DNA from: PALSA-278 sp963760285
Lineage (GTDB): Bacteria > Acidobacteriota > Terriglobia > Acidiferrales > UBA7541
Reading direction: 5' to 3'
DNA length: 64,000 nucleotides
NCBI GenBank assembly: GCA_963760285.1
Contig: CAVXCI010000001.1
Span: forward strand, 1,240,001-1,304,000
Below the pieces are notes generated by a model. The model saw nothing but the letters and a program-made list of their open reading frames with translations. It did not search any database and had not been told where the DNA came from. Numbering within the stretch: the first letter of the stretch is position 1; each line of letters opens with the position of its first letter. Below, piece by piece: positions 51,418 through 60,392 of the stretch. The position numbers and the translations under genes are program-made.

Positions 51418-52535
51418 TCATTTCGCAATTCCCTGCATGTTATCCAGAGCGGCGCGGAGCAGGGCGGCCTCCTCTGCGTTCTTCGCGCGGTTTAATTCCT
51501 TTTCAATGTCCGCGGGAATTCCCAGCGTATCCGGAGGCGCTGCGCCGAGCCGCCGGGCCCATCCGCTGATGCGGCGTTGCGCGTCGCCCCCGGCATGCGG
51601 CGCCGCGGCGCTCAAAAATGCTCGCGCGGCGTCAATGTCCGGAGGCTGCAACGGAGGAATGATGCGCACGTCCAGCGAGGAATCTCCCTCGCGCCGCGCT
51701 TGGACGTCCAGCTGCGCGATATTCTCCGCGCCGCCGCTGGTCCGCAGCTTCTGAAAATTCCCGCCGTGCAGGCGCAGAACGTCCGGAGCCAGATTGCGTA
51801 TCTGAATATCGCGCGCCTGCTCGGTTCCCAGCGCGCGGATTTGCAGCGTGGCGTGCTGCCCGTGTACCAGCGACGAAAGGTCCGGTTGCAGCGCAATCCC
51901 CACCAGCGCCACGGATGCGGTGACTTCGCCGGTCCCGGTTTGCAGGACCAGCGCTGCGGTGCCCGGCTCCGTTTGTGGATTGGCCAGCAGGACCAGCGAA
52001 ACCGGCGAGGCCGCCAGGACCAGCGCCTGTTTTCCGGCAATGCGAACCAAATCCGCGTCGGCATCGCCGCGAAAACCTGTACCCTGGATTGAAAAAACAT
52101 CGTGCAGCGAAATCCACGCGGGAACAGAGTCTATTTGAGTAAGTCTCGACGCCACCGGAGGAACCACCAAAGCCATGGCGAATTTGTCCGTACCCGAAAC
52201 GCGCGCGACGAGTACCCCCGGCGTGCTGGGGCCGAGAAAACGGCGCGGCCACTGGCGTCGGTGCGAAGTTTCGTCCCATCGCCGAGTTCAACCTCTGTTT
52301 CAGGTTGCAGCTTTCCGCCCGCGGAAACTATCGCCAGAGTAGCCGCCTGCCCGGCCGCGAGGCGCATAGGCAAAATAATTCTCGCGCCTTGCGAGATGGT
52401 GCTGGCGGAATCCGCGCGTGCTTTTCCGGCCGGCAAAAAAATAGCAACAGCCAGCGAAAAGACCCCGCAAGCGAGCCGGACTTTTTTTCGCCGCAAAGGA
52501 TTGCAGCCAGATTCGGGGGTGAGTAAGCAGGGCAT
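51418..52535 (-). pseudogene. Secreted protein of unknown family, frameshifted
   Basis: Two frames make one protein. The upstream part (52538 down to about 52240) has a signal-like segment CGVFSLAVAIFLPAGKARAD and ends ...RAVFSAP. The downstream part continues STPGVLVARVSGTDKFAMAL and runs to 51418, with beta-rich stretches (HDVFSIQGTGFRGDADADLV) and a C-terminal helix. A single base added or lost near 52240 joins them. ATG 52535 overlaps the HD-GYP stop as TGATG. No known family; probably an IPT-like envelope protein. Confidence 0.6.
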
Positions 52536-54235
52536 CACGGTTTGTGATCGGTGCGTTCGTAAACGCGGCCATCGAGGAACAGGCGGAAGAGGGCCTCTTC
52601 CAGCTGCCCGGCGCGCACCATTTCGTTGATGATATCCAGCGCCTTATCAGCGGGAACGGCCTTTTTGTAAGGGCGGTCGGAGGCATGGAGCGCGTCGAAA
52701 ATGTCGCAGATGGTCATCATGCGCGCGGGCAGGGGAATTTCTTCCCCGCGCAACCGGCTGGGGTATCCGCTGCCATCCAGTTTTTCGTGGTGCGCGCCGG
52801 CGATGCGCGGGATGTCGCGCAGCTCGCGCGTCCATGGGATTTGCCGCAGGAATTCAAAACTATGGGTGACGTGCGATTCGATTTCGACGCGTTCCTCTTC
52901 ATCCAGGCTGCCGCGTGGAATGGAAAGCATGCGTACCTCTTCCGGATGAAGATAAGCCTGCTCGACCCCCGTGGGATCAATGAAATGCCGCTGGGCAATG
53001 GCTTGCAGGCGCTCAAAGCCGCCGCTGGGCAATAAGGTTGGTTCGTTGACGTTCACGATGAACGCCAGCGTTTCCTCGGTCTCCTGCAATTCCCGCGCCA
53101 GCTCCGCGTCAAGAGCGGCGAGTGATGGAGATATCTCTCCGCCGCCGGATTTGAGCAATACCGCCAACTTTCTCTGCGAAAAACGCGCCTCCAGCTGTTT
53201 GCGGATGTAGTCGAAACGCAGCCGCAAATTCTCCAGCTGCCCGGGATACAGTTTTTTCGCTTTCACCAGCACATGCTCGCGCACGCCGACTTTTCCGAAA
53301 TCGTGCAGCAGCGACGCGAAGCGGATCTCGCGCATCTGTTCACGGCTGATTCGCGCGCTGGCGTAGGGACCGGACGACGCGGAATCCAATGTCTCCGCCA
53401 GTCCCAGAGTAAGCGTGGAAACACGAAACGAATGGCCAAACGTGGTGGGGTCGCGCTGTTCAATCGCCGTCACCGAAGCTTTCACGAATCCTTCAAACAG
53501 CGCCTCAATCGAGGCGTATAGCCGGCTGTTTTCGTAGGCCACCGCGGCCAGCGAAGCCAGCGCCAGACCCATGTGAACAGACCGCGGCGCAAAGGGTTTT
53601 ACCTGGCGGACAAAATCCGCGGGGCGTTTGAGCAAAACCGCGGGATTGCGCTTGCAGTTGATGAGCTGCAGGACGCCCAGCGTCTCTCCCCGCGCGTTTT
53701 TCAATGGCAGGCTGAGCAGGGAGCGCGTGCGATAGCCCGATTCACGGTCAAAGCGGTCGGAAAAACGATAAGGCGAACCGTGGGGAATGCGATATACGTT
53801 CGCCAGATTGACGGCCTCGCCGTGCAGCGCCGTGTAGCCCGCCAGCGTCTCATCCGAGAGCGGGATGGTGAATTCCTTGAACGGAAATGCGCGGCTGTCA
53901 TTTTGCGTCAGCTTGAAGCGCATTTGCCGCGCGCCGGAACCATCATCTTCCAACAGATAGAGAGAGCCCGCGTCCGCGCCCGTAATTTCCCTCGCTTTTT
54001 GCAGGATCAGCGTCAGGAGAGCATCCACGTCGCGTTCGGAAGAGAGAGCCACGCCGATGCGCGCCAGCTCGTCCGTCTCGCGCTCGGAGCGCGCCAAGCG
54101 CGCGCCTCGGGAAGGCTGGCGCGTTTTCGATGCGATTTTTCTTCCTGGCGGCATAAAACGGTGCGCGACTTGTCCGGTCTCTGAAGTATAGGGGATTTCA
54201 GGGCTCAAATCAGCCGCCATACGCATCTCGCGCAT
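52535..54235 (-). CDS. GAF and HD-GYP domain phosphodiesterase
   Basis: 566 residues. A GAF-like sensor (about 60-230: ITGADAGSLYLLEDDG, SLLSLPLKNARGETLGVLQL) is followed by an HD-GYP domain that hydrolyses c-di-GMP: HDFGKVGVREHVL with His311 and Asp312, and the HHEKLDGSGYP motif at 482-492, then RMMTICDIFDALHASDRPYK. Active-site residues are intact. A Ser/Arg-rich N-terminus lacks a signal peptide. It is read before the secreted-protein gene with a TGATG link. Confidence 0.92.
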   Translation of the reverse strand: MREMRMAADLSPEIPYTSETGQVAHRFMPPGRKIASKTRQPSRGARLARSERETDELARIGVALSSERDVDALLTLILQKAREITGADAGSLYLLEDDGSGARQMRFKLTQNDSRAFPFKEFTIPLSDETLAGYTALHGEAVNLANVYRIPHGSPYRFSDRFDRESGYRTRSLLSLPLKNARGETLGVLQLINCKRNPAVLLKRPADFVRQVKPFAPRSVHMGLALASLAAVAYENSRLYASIEALFEGFVKASVTAIEQRDPTTFGHSFRVSTLTLGLAETLDSASSGPYASARISREQMREIRFASLLHDFGKVGVREHVLVKAKKLYPGQLENLRLRFDYIRKQLEARFSQRKLAVLLKSGGGEISPSLAALDAELARELQETEETLAFIVNVNEPTLLPSGGFERLQAIAQRHFIDPTGVEQAYLHPEEVRMLSIPRGSLDEEERVEIESHVTHSFEFLRQIPWTRELRDIPRIAGAHHEKLDGSGYPSRLRGEEIPLPARMMTICDIFDALHASDRPYKKAVPADKALDIINEMVRAGQLEEALFRLFLDGRVYERTDHKP

Positions 54236-54280
54236 CGCGGGTCCCCGTGATGGAGTCGCTTGCCCGCCCGCAGCTGAGGG

Positions 54281-55057
54281 CTACTGCGAGTTTAGCGGGT
54301 TATCGTCCAGTCGCACCACGAAGGGAACAAAGCCTTCCTTGCCGAGCTGGTTGGCCAGCAGCTGAGCGCCGCCGATGGTCGGAACACGCCCCACTCGCAC
54401 GCGATAGAAAATTCCATTCGGCGAGTCATACGTCTGGATTTGAATGGGCGAGTAGCGCGCCGAAAGCCGGGCCTGAAGACGCTGGGCATTCTCCCGCAAC
54501 TGGAACGCGCCCACCTGCACCGAGAACGATCCTTCATAAGGATTGGAGCCGGAAATCATTTCCAGGCGCACGGCGGCCACGCCGGGTCCAATCATGCCGA
54601 TGGCTTTGGCGGCGGAGTACGACAGATCAATGACGCGTCCGGCGACGAAGGGGCCTCGGTCATTAATTCTTACTTCTGTCTGAAGCCCGTTGGTCAGGTT
54701 CGTCACGCGCATCATGGAATTAAAGGGCAGCGTGCGATGTGCGGCGGTGAAGTCATACATGTTGTAGATTTCGCCGTTGGAGGTGCGGCGGCCGTTGAAC
54801 GGCACGCCGTACCAGGAAGCCTGTCCTTCCTCCACGTAGGTGCCTTGCATCGGTGGAATCGGCTGCGCGGACGCTCCCGGCGGAGCAGGAGTGGGCGCGG
54901 GAGCATTCCCAACCGTCGAGCGCGGCGCCTGGGCCGGTGGACGCGATGACGGCTTCGGATGTCCGCAGGCCGCGAGCGCGAGGACGGTCAACAGCAATAG
55001 AAAAAGAGGCAATCCCGGTTTTTGCGAAAAAGCGGGGAATCGTTCCGATATCTTCAC
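54281..55057 (-). CDS. rlpA: RlpA-family septal-ring lytic transglycosylase
   Basis: 258 residues. Lipobox with Cys31 in LTVLALAACGHP. A Pro/Ala-rich linker precedes the DPBB (double-psi beta-barrel) domain: GQASWYGVPFNGRRTSNGEI, DFTAAHRTLPFNSMMRVTNL and INDRGPFVAGRVIDLSYSAA with the catalytic Asp/His set. A C-terminal SPOR domain (SFSVQVGAFQLRENAQRLQA) binds denuded septal glycan. Cuts naked peptidoglycan during daughter-cell separation. Confidence 0.93.
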   Translation of the reverse strand: MKISERFPAFSQKPGLPLFLLLLTVLALAACGHPKPSSRPPAQAPRSTVGNAPAPTPAPPGASAQPIPPMQGTYVEEGQASWYGVPFNGRRTSNGEIYNMYDFTAAHRTLPFNSMMRVTNLTNGLQTEVRINDRGPFVAGRVIDLSYSAAKAIGMIGPGVAAVRLEMISGSNPYEGSFSVQVGAFQLRENAQRLQARLSARYSPIQIQTYDSPNGIFYRVRVGRVPTIGGAQLLANQLGKEGFVPFVVRLDDNPLNSQ

Positions 55058-55087
55058 GCAGCTGGCCGATGGTGGATCAATTTCACC

Positions 55088-55906
55088 CTACGTGGTTATT
55101 CTGCACAAAGTCAGATTGACGCGCTGCCCTGCATTCGCCGCGAGCGAACGGCAATCATTCGATGGCAGTACCGGATGCTGAACCCGCCGGGGAAATTCAT
55201 CGTAGGTTCTGCCGTCCAGCTTTCTGCCGGATATGGCCTTGCGAACTCCGCCCCATTGCTTGAAAAAAAACGGGATGCGCGCGCGCCGGCATTGATCTCG
55301 AACGCTCGTCACCCACTCCTTTTTCATCGGCCTGGCGCCCGGACCACTCTCGCCGCCAACGATCACCCAATTGATTCCAGCCAAATCGATCTTCCCCACG
55401 TCTTCCAGAAGTGGCTCGACGGAAAGAAAGCGCACGCCAGCATCCGCGTCCTGCAAATCCCTGATTCGTGGAATACCGTGCTCTCGATTTTCCACGCTCA
55501 CTCCCCACCAAATATGCGGTTGCTTCGCGGCGAAGCTCAGTCTTGAATTCAGAAGCTCGCGCAGGCGCTCGGAGCGCTTCGTGAGCACCTGATACGTGTG
55601 CCAGTTTGCCAGCGCCATGACCTTGGCCACTGCCTCGATGTATTCCTCGGGCACCGCGTCGTGGAATAGGTCGCTCATGGAGTTGACGAAAACCATTTTC
55701 GGAGTCCGCCAGCGCAAAGGCTCGCCCAGTTTCTCCGGAACCAGGCGCAGATCGAATCCCTGCTCATAGGGATGGCCCTTGACTCCGCGAAAGCGTTCCG
55801 CAAACGTCTCGGCGTAGCAATGCTTGCAGCCCGGGCTGATCTTTGTGCAGCCCCTCACCGGGTTCCACGTCGCGTCCGTCCATTCGATCGTTGATTGAGA
55901 GCTCAT
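55088..55906 (-). CDS. DUF5131 / phage Gp37-Gp68 family (three-Cys-motif) protein
   Basis: 272 residues. Three-Cys motif GCTKISPGCKHCYAE with Cys20, Cys27 and Cys30, reminiscent of radical-SAM FeS ligands. The block FVNSMSDLFHDAVPEEYI, GVSVENREHGIPRIRDLQDA, FLSVEPLLEDVGKIDL and WVIVGGESGPGARPMKKEW are diagnostic of PF07505. Its ATG overlaps by ATGA the stop of the ancestral tcmP frame. The family's partner is TcmP, and here tcmP is disrupted by an IS. The chemical function of the pair is unknown; it is often carried by phages and mobile DNA. Confidence 0.93.
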   Translation of the reverse strand: MSSQSTIEWTDATWNPVRGCTKISPGCKHCYAETFAERFRGVKGHPYEQGFDLRLVPEKLGEPLRWRTPKMVFVNSMSDLFHDAVPEEYIEAVAKVMALANWHTYQVLTKRSERLRELLNSRLSFAAKQPHIWWGVSVENREHGIPRIRDLQDADAGVRFLSVEPLLEDVGKIDLAGINWVIVGGESGPGARPMKKEWVTSVRDQCRRARIPFFFKQWGGVRKAISGRKLDGRTYDEFPRRVQHPVLPSNDCRSLAANAGQRVNLTLCRITT

Positions 55907-56019
55907 TTCTGGGGTCCTTGCGGAAAGACGACAACTACATTCTCGGCAAAAGTCATTTTGCGTCGCTTCCTTGCAGGTGGCTCTGCTTCGATCAGCCCAT
56001 CAGCCTCCATCTTTGCTAG

Positions 56020-56934
56020 AAGCTATTTCAAAACCCTCCGTAACACGATCATGAAGCAAGCAATATGAAAGAAACCGCGATAGATCGTAAGCGAGCGGTC
56101 ATAGCGCACAACCAACCGGCGGAAGTTTCCCAGCCAGCCGATGGTGCGTTCGACGATCCAGCGGTGCCGGTACCGCCGTAGTGCCCGGCCATCCTGCGTG
56201 GCCGGACGCACCCGATTCTTCTTGTGCGGGCAGATCAACTCGATCCCGCGCCGCCGCAATCGCTTGCGCAACGGATCGCTGTCGTAGGCTTTGTCCACAA
56301 TCACGCGCACCAGCTTCTGCCGCGGCCGACCGGCACAGTGGCGCCGTCCTACGCGGACCGTCGCGAGCGTCGTCTCCGCGAGCCGTACCTCCGCCGGGGA
56401 CGCAGAGTGAAGGTGGTCTCCCAAAGGAACACCCTGGCCGTCGACCACCACCATCCACTTCGTCCCCTTGCCCCGCTTGGTTTTTCCGACTCCGCAGCCC
56501 CTTTTTTCGCCGGAGCAAAACTGCCATCCAGGAACGATTCACTCCAGTCTAATTGCTGGCGCTCGTTCAATTCACCCAGAAACGCACGCCAAATCGTGAG
56601 CCAGACCTCTTGCTCCTCCCAGTCTCGTAGCCGCCGCCAACAAGTGGCTGGCGAGGGAAATTCCTCGGGCAAATCTTGCCACCGCGCGCCGCTGCGCAAA
56701 ATCCATAAAATCCCTTCGAGCACCTTGCGGTCGTCGGCCCGGGGTCGACCGCCGCGCGGTCTCTTGGGCGACTTCGGAAGCAAGGGCCGGATCTTTTCCC
56801 ACTGGGCGTCGGTCAACGGGCGACCATATCGCGCCATCAATCCTCCCTCGGCGCTGCTACACCCGGTTATGCCTCATCAGGACAGGATCAACTACTGTAA
56901 AATCAAAGCTTTGTACCCAGTTTTGAAACAGCCT
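56020..56934 (-). mobile_element. IS5-family insertion sequence (IS427-like group)
   Basis: 915-bp element with 15-bp imperfect inverted repeats and one transposase gene made by frameshifting. Size and structure fit the IS427 subgroup of IS5. It has inserted 3' in tcmP, and the insertion is clean on both sides. Orientation follows the host gene. Confidence 0.9.
56023..56837 (-). CDS. IS5-family transposase made by programmed -1 frameshift
   Basis: The ATG at 56835-56837 follows GGAGG. The first frame runs through RYGRPLTDAQWEKIRPLLPK, LRSGARWQDLPEEFPSPATC, LDGSFAPAKKG. At an A6 run (56502-56507), -1 slippage moves into the second frame, giving APAKKRGCGVGKTKRGKGTK WMVVVDGQGVPLG, then VDKAYDSDPLRKRLRRRGIE, ICPHKKNRVRPATQDGR, RWIVERTIGWLGNFRRLVVR YDRSLTIYRGF. 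The DDE Asp/Asp/Glu are in VDGQG, KAYDSD and VERT. Alternative: two separate chains. The join is inferred from homology. Confidence 0.88.
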
Positions 56935-58159
56935 CTAGCACCTTCTTGTAGTTTGCTTTGATATATGGTGTCCCTATATTGTGACGCATATATACGTCCT
57001 GCATGGTCAGTCTTTGACCTGCGAATTCTGTCAACAACATCCCTTCAAGATCGTCTAATGGTCTGGAGAATTCAAAAAGGGTTGGGTTCTTTGCCGACGC
57101 CGGAGAATATGCGAACGAACCCACGCCCTGGTCCTGCTGCGAGCTTTCTCTTGCCATAATTCCCTTCATAATCTCGTAGCCTTTGAAGTGTTTGCTGCCG
57201 AAAATCAGGTGGTGTTTCGTTCTTGTACCCTGTTCATTCTTGAATGTGAACGGCAAAACATATGTAACGCCCTGCTCCTTGAGTGCTTGCGATAATTCCT
57301 CAAGGATAAGGTCTTCTCGTTCTTCCGACCCTAAACCTTCCAGTTTCTCTGGAATCGTGCAGGCTCGTTCTTCGCCAAACAAATCGTTCATGCATGCACG
57401 GACTGCTTCATTGCTCAGACCAGGGTTGATCCGATTGTAGTTGAAGAAGAAGACGCAGTCGCAACCCCAGTTCTGCAGAACGGAATTAATCAGCGCGAGC
57501 GATAGCCCCTTGTAGCCCCACGGATCAGCGAATAATAACGTCGGAATCAATTTCATCTGGCTGAGACGCTCTACAATTCTTTGTCCTACCTCCTCGCATT
57601 CGACTTGAGGCCTATACCTTAGTGTCTCAACACCAGGGATCGCGTTAATGGTTTCGGTAAGGGACTTGGCACTCGCTTGGTCCTTGTCATTGAATACAGT
57701 GACGAGCATTTCCCGAAGAGTGGCATCCTTTATCGCCTCCCGGAGTACGATAACAGGTGTCGACGGAGTCCCGTCGGTGTAGCTGCCTTGCCCCGCGAAT
57801 AGGTCCATGTACGCAATTCGGTTCTCGCGGTGTTTCGCCGCCGGGATGATGACCTTCGCCCAGACCCAGAAGTACTTGGCGACAATTCTCGATTTAATCC
57901 TGGATTGTTCGCGTGATTCGTCGAAGAACGAAATGTCAGCCATCAGCTGTCTCTCAGGGAGCGGAGTGCGACTTCATTCAGGTTATATTCGCCGTTTGTT
58001 CGTCTGTATGTCAAGGTGTGGAGACGGGCCGGTAGCCGACAAGTGGTATATATTCTCGAAAATCCAGGCTGATCCACCCCGCGGCTGCCCGCTTCAATTT
58101 CCGTTCCTCATTTTTCCCGGTATTATAGGTGCGGTGCATACAGACCGCAAGGAACCTCA

Positions 58160-59086
58160 TTGACCGTCTTTTCCAATTGGAAATGGAAAGCCGAAAAATG
58201 GCGCGAGGACCTGGCCGCGAAACTCGGCGGTGAAAAACAGGCCCCGCGGCCGCGGCTGTGTCCTTCGTGCGGCTCGCTGGTGGGCTCAACCGCCTCCCGC
58301 TGCTATCAATGCGGCACCAATGTGAATTTTTCGCTCGCCGCGGGAAGCAAATTGCTGGAGCGCCTGCTACCGGCCACTTCGCCCGCTGCGTACGCCATCC
58401 TGACGCTGAGTTGCGTCCTTTACGCCGCCACATTGCTCTCCACCATTCATATGGGAGGCCTGGGCGCAGCCGCTGGTGGCGGAATATTTGGCCTCGGTGG
58501 AATCGCTGGACCAGTACTCTACCGATTTGGTGAATCCATCCCCATGCCCTATTTGATTCAGAGCATGGAACTGTGGCGATTAGTGATGGCTATATTTCTG
58601 CACGGATCCCTGGTGCACATCGGCATGAATATGTGGGTGCTGATGGACGTGGGGCCCGTCGTGGAGGAAGTCTATGGTGGGGCGCGCTTCCTGTTTATTT
58701 ATGTCGTGACGGGAATTGGAGGATTCGTACTCAGTTCCGTGACGGGCCATGCCAGCGTGGGCGGGTCCGCTTCCTTGCTGGGTATAATCGGAGTGATGCT
58801 GGCCCTCACCACCACTCGAGGCGGCGCGGCCATGAAAATGCTCCGCAGCCAGTTGCTTCGCTGGCTCATTTATATCGGTATCTTCGGGCTTATATTTCAT
58901 GGCGTGGATAACATGGCTCACCTGGGTGGACTGGCGGTTGGCTTCGCCATGGGAAAGATGATGGCCGACCGTTTGCCTTCCGGGCCGCGGGAAAATCTCA
59001 AGGCGCAGATTTTGGGCTGGGGGACGGGCGCGGTAGTAGTCCTCAGCATCGCCCTGATGCTCTGGACCGCGCTGCGGCCCGGCTGA
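58160..59086 (+). CDS. Rhomboid-family intramembrane serine protease with N-terminal zinc ribbon
   Basis: 308 residues from TTG 58160 (AAGGAA upstream). An N-terminal zinc ribbon RLCPSCGSLVGSTASRCYQC GTN (two CxxC) precedes the membrane domain. Helices follow with HGSLVHIGMNMWVLMDVGPV (the HxxxxHxxxN motif), a serine in SVGGSASLLGIIG (Ser203, or Ser205) and His254 in NMAHLGGLAVGFAMG. The catalytic pair is thus present. Rhomboids cleave membrane proteins within the bilayer. Divergent from the tcmP region. Confidence 0.9.
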   Translation: MTVFSNWKWKAEKWREDLAAKLGGEKQAPRPRLCPSCGSLVGSTASRCYQCGTNVNFSLAAGSKLLERLLPATSPAAYAILTLSCVLYAATLLSTIHMGGLGAAAGGGIFGLGGIAGPVLYRFGESIPMPYLIQSMELWRLVMAIFLHGSLVHIGMNMWVLMDVGPVVEEVYGGARFLFIYVVTGIGGFVLSSVTGHASVGGSASLLGIIGVMLALTTTRGGAAMKMLRSQLLRWLIYIGIFGLIFHGVDNMAHLGGLAVGFAMGKMMADRLPSGPRENLKAQILGWGTGAVVVLSIALMLWTALRPG

Positions 59087-59094
59087 TGCCCCGT

Positions 59095-59646
59095 TTATTC
59101 CGCCGCCAGGCGCCGCGCCATGATCACGCTGTAGTGGAATCCCGATAAAATCACCAGACCGGCGACAACGTAGCGCAACACCCGTTGCGCGAGCAACAGG
59201 CCAGGCCCGGGCGCAATGGCCAGCAGCAGGACCACCACAATCAACAGAATTTCACATCCCGTGCTGGCCTTGCCGAAAATGCTGGGCGGGAACGGCCGGT
59301 AACCCACGGTCAGCAGGATTGCGGCGCAGGCGATGAGGACCAGTGAATCGCGGCCCAACACGAGAATCACCAGCCACCAGACGATTTTTCGCTTCAATGC
59401 CAGCACCACAAAAGAAGAGGAAAGCATCAGCTTGTCTGCGATGGGATCAAGATATGCACCCAATGCCGTTCTCTGGTGCAGCCTCCGCGCCAGCAGTCCG
59501 TCCAGCGCGTCACTCACGCCGGCGATGATCAGCAGTCCCAGCGCCAGCGCGTACTTGCCGTAAAGCACGGCGATGATGAAGAATGGGAGGAAGCCCAGAC
59601 GCAGGAATGTGAGCTGGTTCGGAACCGTAAAGATGCGGTTTTTCAT
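59095..59646 (-). CDS. CDP-alcohol phosphatidyltransferase
   Basis: 183 residues, membrane protein that joins a CDP-diacylglycerol to an alcohol in phospholipid synthesis (PgsA-like). The active-site motif DG..AR(x8)G...D...D is Asp49 to Asp71 in DALDGLLARRLHQRTALGAY LDPIADK. Several hydrophobic helices follow. Product class (phosphatidylglycerol-phosphate versus other) not proved. Convergent with the rhomboid gene; gap 8 bp. Confidence 0.92.
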   Translation of the reverse strand: MKNRIFTVPNQLTFLRLGFLPFFIIAVLYGKYALALGLLIIAGVSDALDGLLARRLHQRTALGAYLDPIADKLMLSSSFVVLALKRKIVWWLVILVLGRDSLVLIACAAILLTVGYRPFPPSIFGKASTGCEILLIVVVLLLAIAPGPGLLLAQRVLRYVVAGLVILSGFHYSVIMARRLAAE

Positions 59647-59706
59647 GAAGCCGCCGGGCGCGCAGCCACCGACCTGCGCCGCAGGATTCCCCGCAACAAC
59701 CCCTCT

Positions 59707-60363
59707 TCATCGCGTCTCAAAGGTCCTCAGGTGATGCGAAAGATGCAGGCGCGGCTCCGTATTTCTCTGGACTTCCTCCGGCGTCACGCCTTCCGCCGTC
59801 TCGTGGAGCAGCAGGCCTTCGGGCGTCACCTCGATCACCGCCAGTTCGGTGACGATTAAGTTCACCACGCCCACCCCCGTGAGCGGCAGCGTGCATTTTT
59901 CCAGAATTTTTGGCTCGCCATCCTTGGTGACGTGCTCCATGGCGATGATCACCCGTTTCGCGCCCACCACCAGGTCCATCGCCCCGCCCATGCCTTTCAG
60001 CATCTTCCCCGGAATGGCCCAATTCGCCAGGTTGCCCTTTTCGTCCACCTGCAGCGCGCCGAGAACGGTAAGGTCCACGTGCCCGCCGCGGATCATGGCA
60101 AAGGAATCCGCGCTGGAAAAATAGGACGAACCCGGCATTTCCGTGATGGTTTCCTTTCCCGCATTGATCAAATCCGGGTCCTCTTCTCCCGCCAGCGGAT
60201 AGGGGCCAATGCCCAGCATCCCGTTTTCGGATTGCAGGACTACTTCCACGCCCGGCGGAAGAAAACTGGGAATCAGCGTGGGCAGGCCAATGCCCAGATT
60301 GGCGTAGTCGCCGTCGCGAAATTCACGCGCCACGCGGCGCGCAATGATTTCCCTCTTATCCAT
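59707..60363 (-). CDS. scoB: 3-oxoacid CoA-transferase subunit B
   Basis: 218 residues. Catalytic glutamate Glu46 in LQSENGMLG; GIGLPTLIPSFLPPGVEVV; IRGGHVDLTVLGALQVDEKG; GAMDLVVGAKRVIIAMEHV. Forms the CoA-thioester intermediate. Paired with subunit A, encoded immediately upstream on the same strand (29 bp). Ketone-body or other acyl-CoA transfer; the exact substrate is not known. Confidence 0.95.
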   Translation of the reverse strand: MDKREIIARRVAREFRDGDYANLGIGLPTLIPSFLPPGVEVVLQSENGMLGIGPYPLAGEEDPDLINAGKETITEMPGSSYFSSADSFAMIRGGHVDLTVLGALQVDEKGNLANWAIPGKMLKGMGGAMDLVVGAKRVIIAMEHVTKDGEPKILEKCTLPLTGVGVVNLIVTELAVIEVTPEGLLLHETAEGVTPEEVQRNTEPRLHLSHHLRTFETR

Positions 60364-60392
60364 TCGCAGTCAGCCTTCCGGCGCCGAATCGT

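Larger units (their letters stand above)
56016..56938. repeat. Target-site duplication and terminal inverted repeats of the IS5 element
   Basis: CTAG flanks the element at 56016-56019 and 56935-56938. The left end AAGCTATTTCAAAAC (56020-56034) and the right end read inward AGGCTGTTTCAAAAC (56934-56920) match at 13 of 15 bases. The ends can also be read with a 2-bp TA duplication and 17-bp repeats; either way the restored host sequence is the same. Confidence 0.85.
55903..57943 (-). pseudogene. tcmP: Three-Cys-motif partner protein TcmP, interrupted by an IS5-family element
   Basis: The frame from ATG 57943 encodes 336 native residues (ADISFFDESREQSRIKSRIV, AYMDLFAGQGSYTDG, TLLFADPWGYKGLSLALIN, KHHLIFGSKHFKG) and then continues 10 residues into an inserted element (EAVSKLGTKL, stop at 56903). 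If the IS and one copy of the target duplication are removed, the frame continues AKMEADGLIEAEPPARKRRK to a TGA at 55903-55905, giving 373 residues. The stop overlaps the DUF5131 ATG. So the insertion is recent, and the pair was translationally coupled. A truncated product may still be made. Confidence 0.92.
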
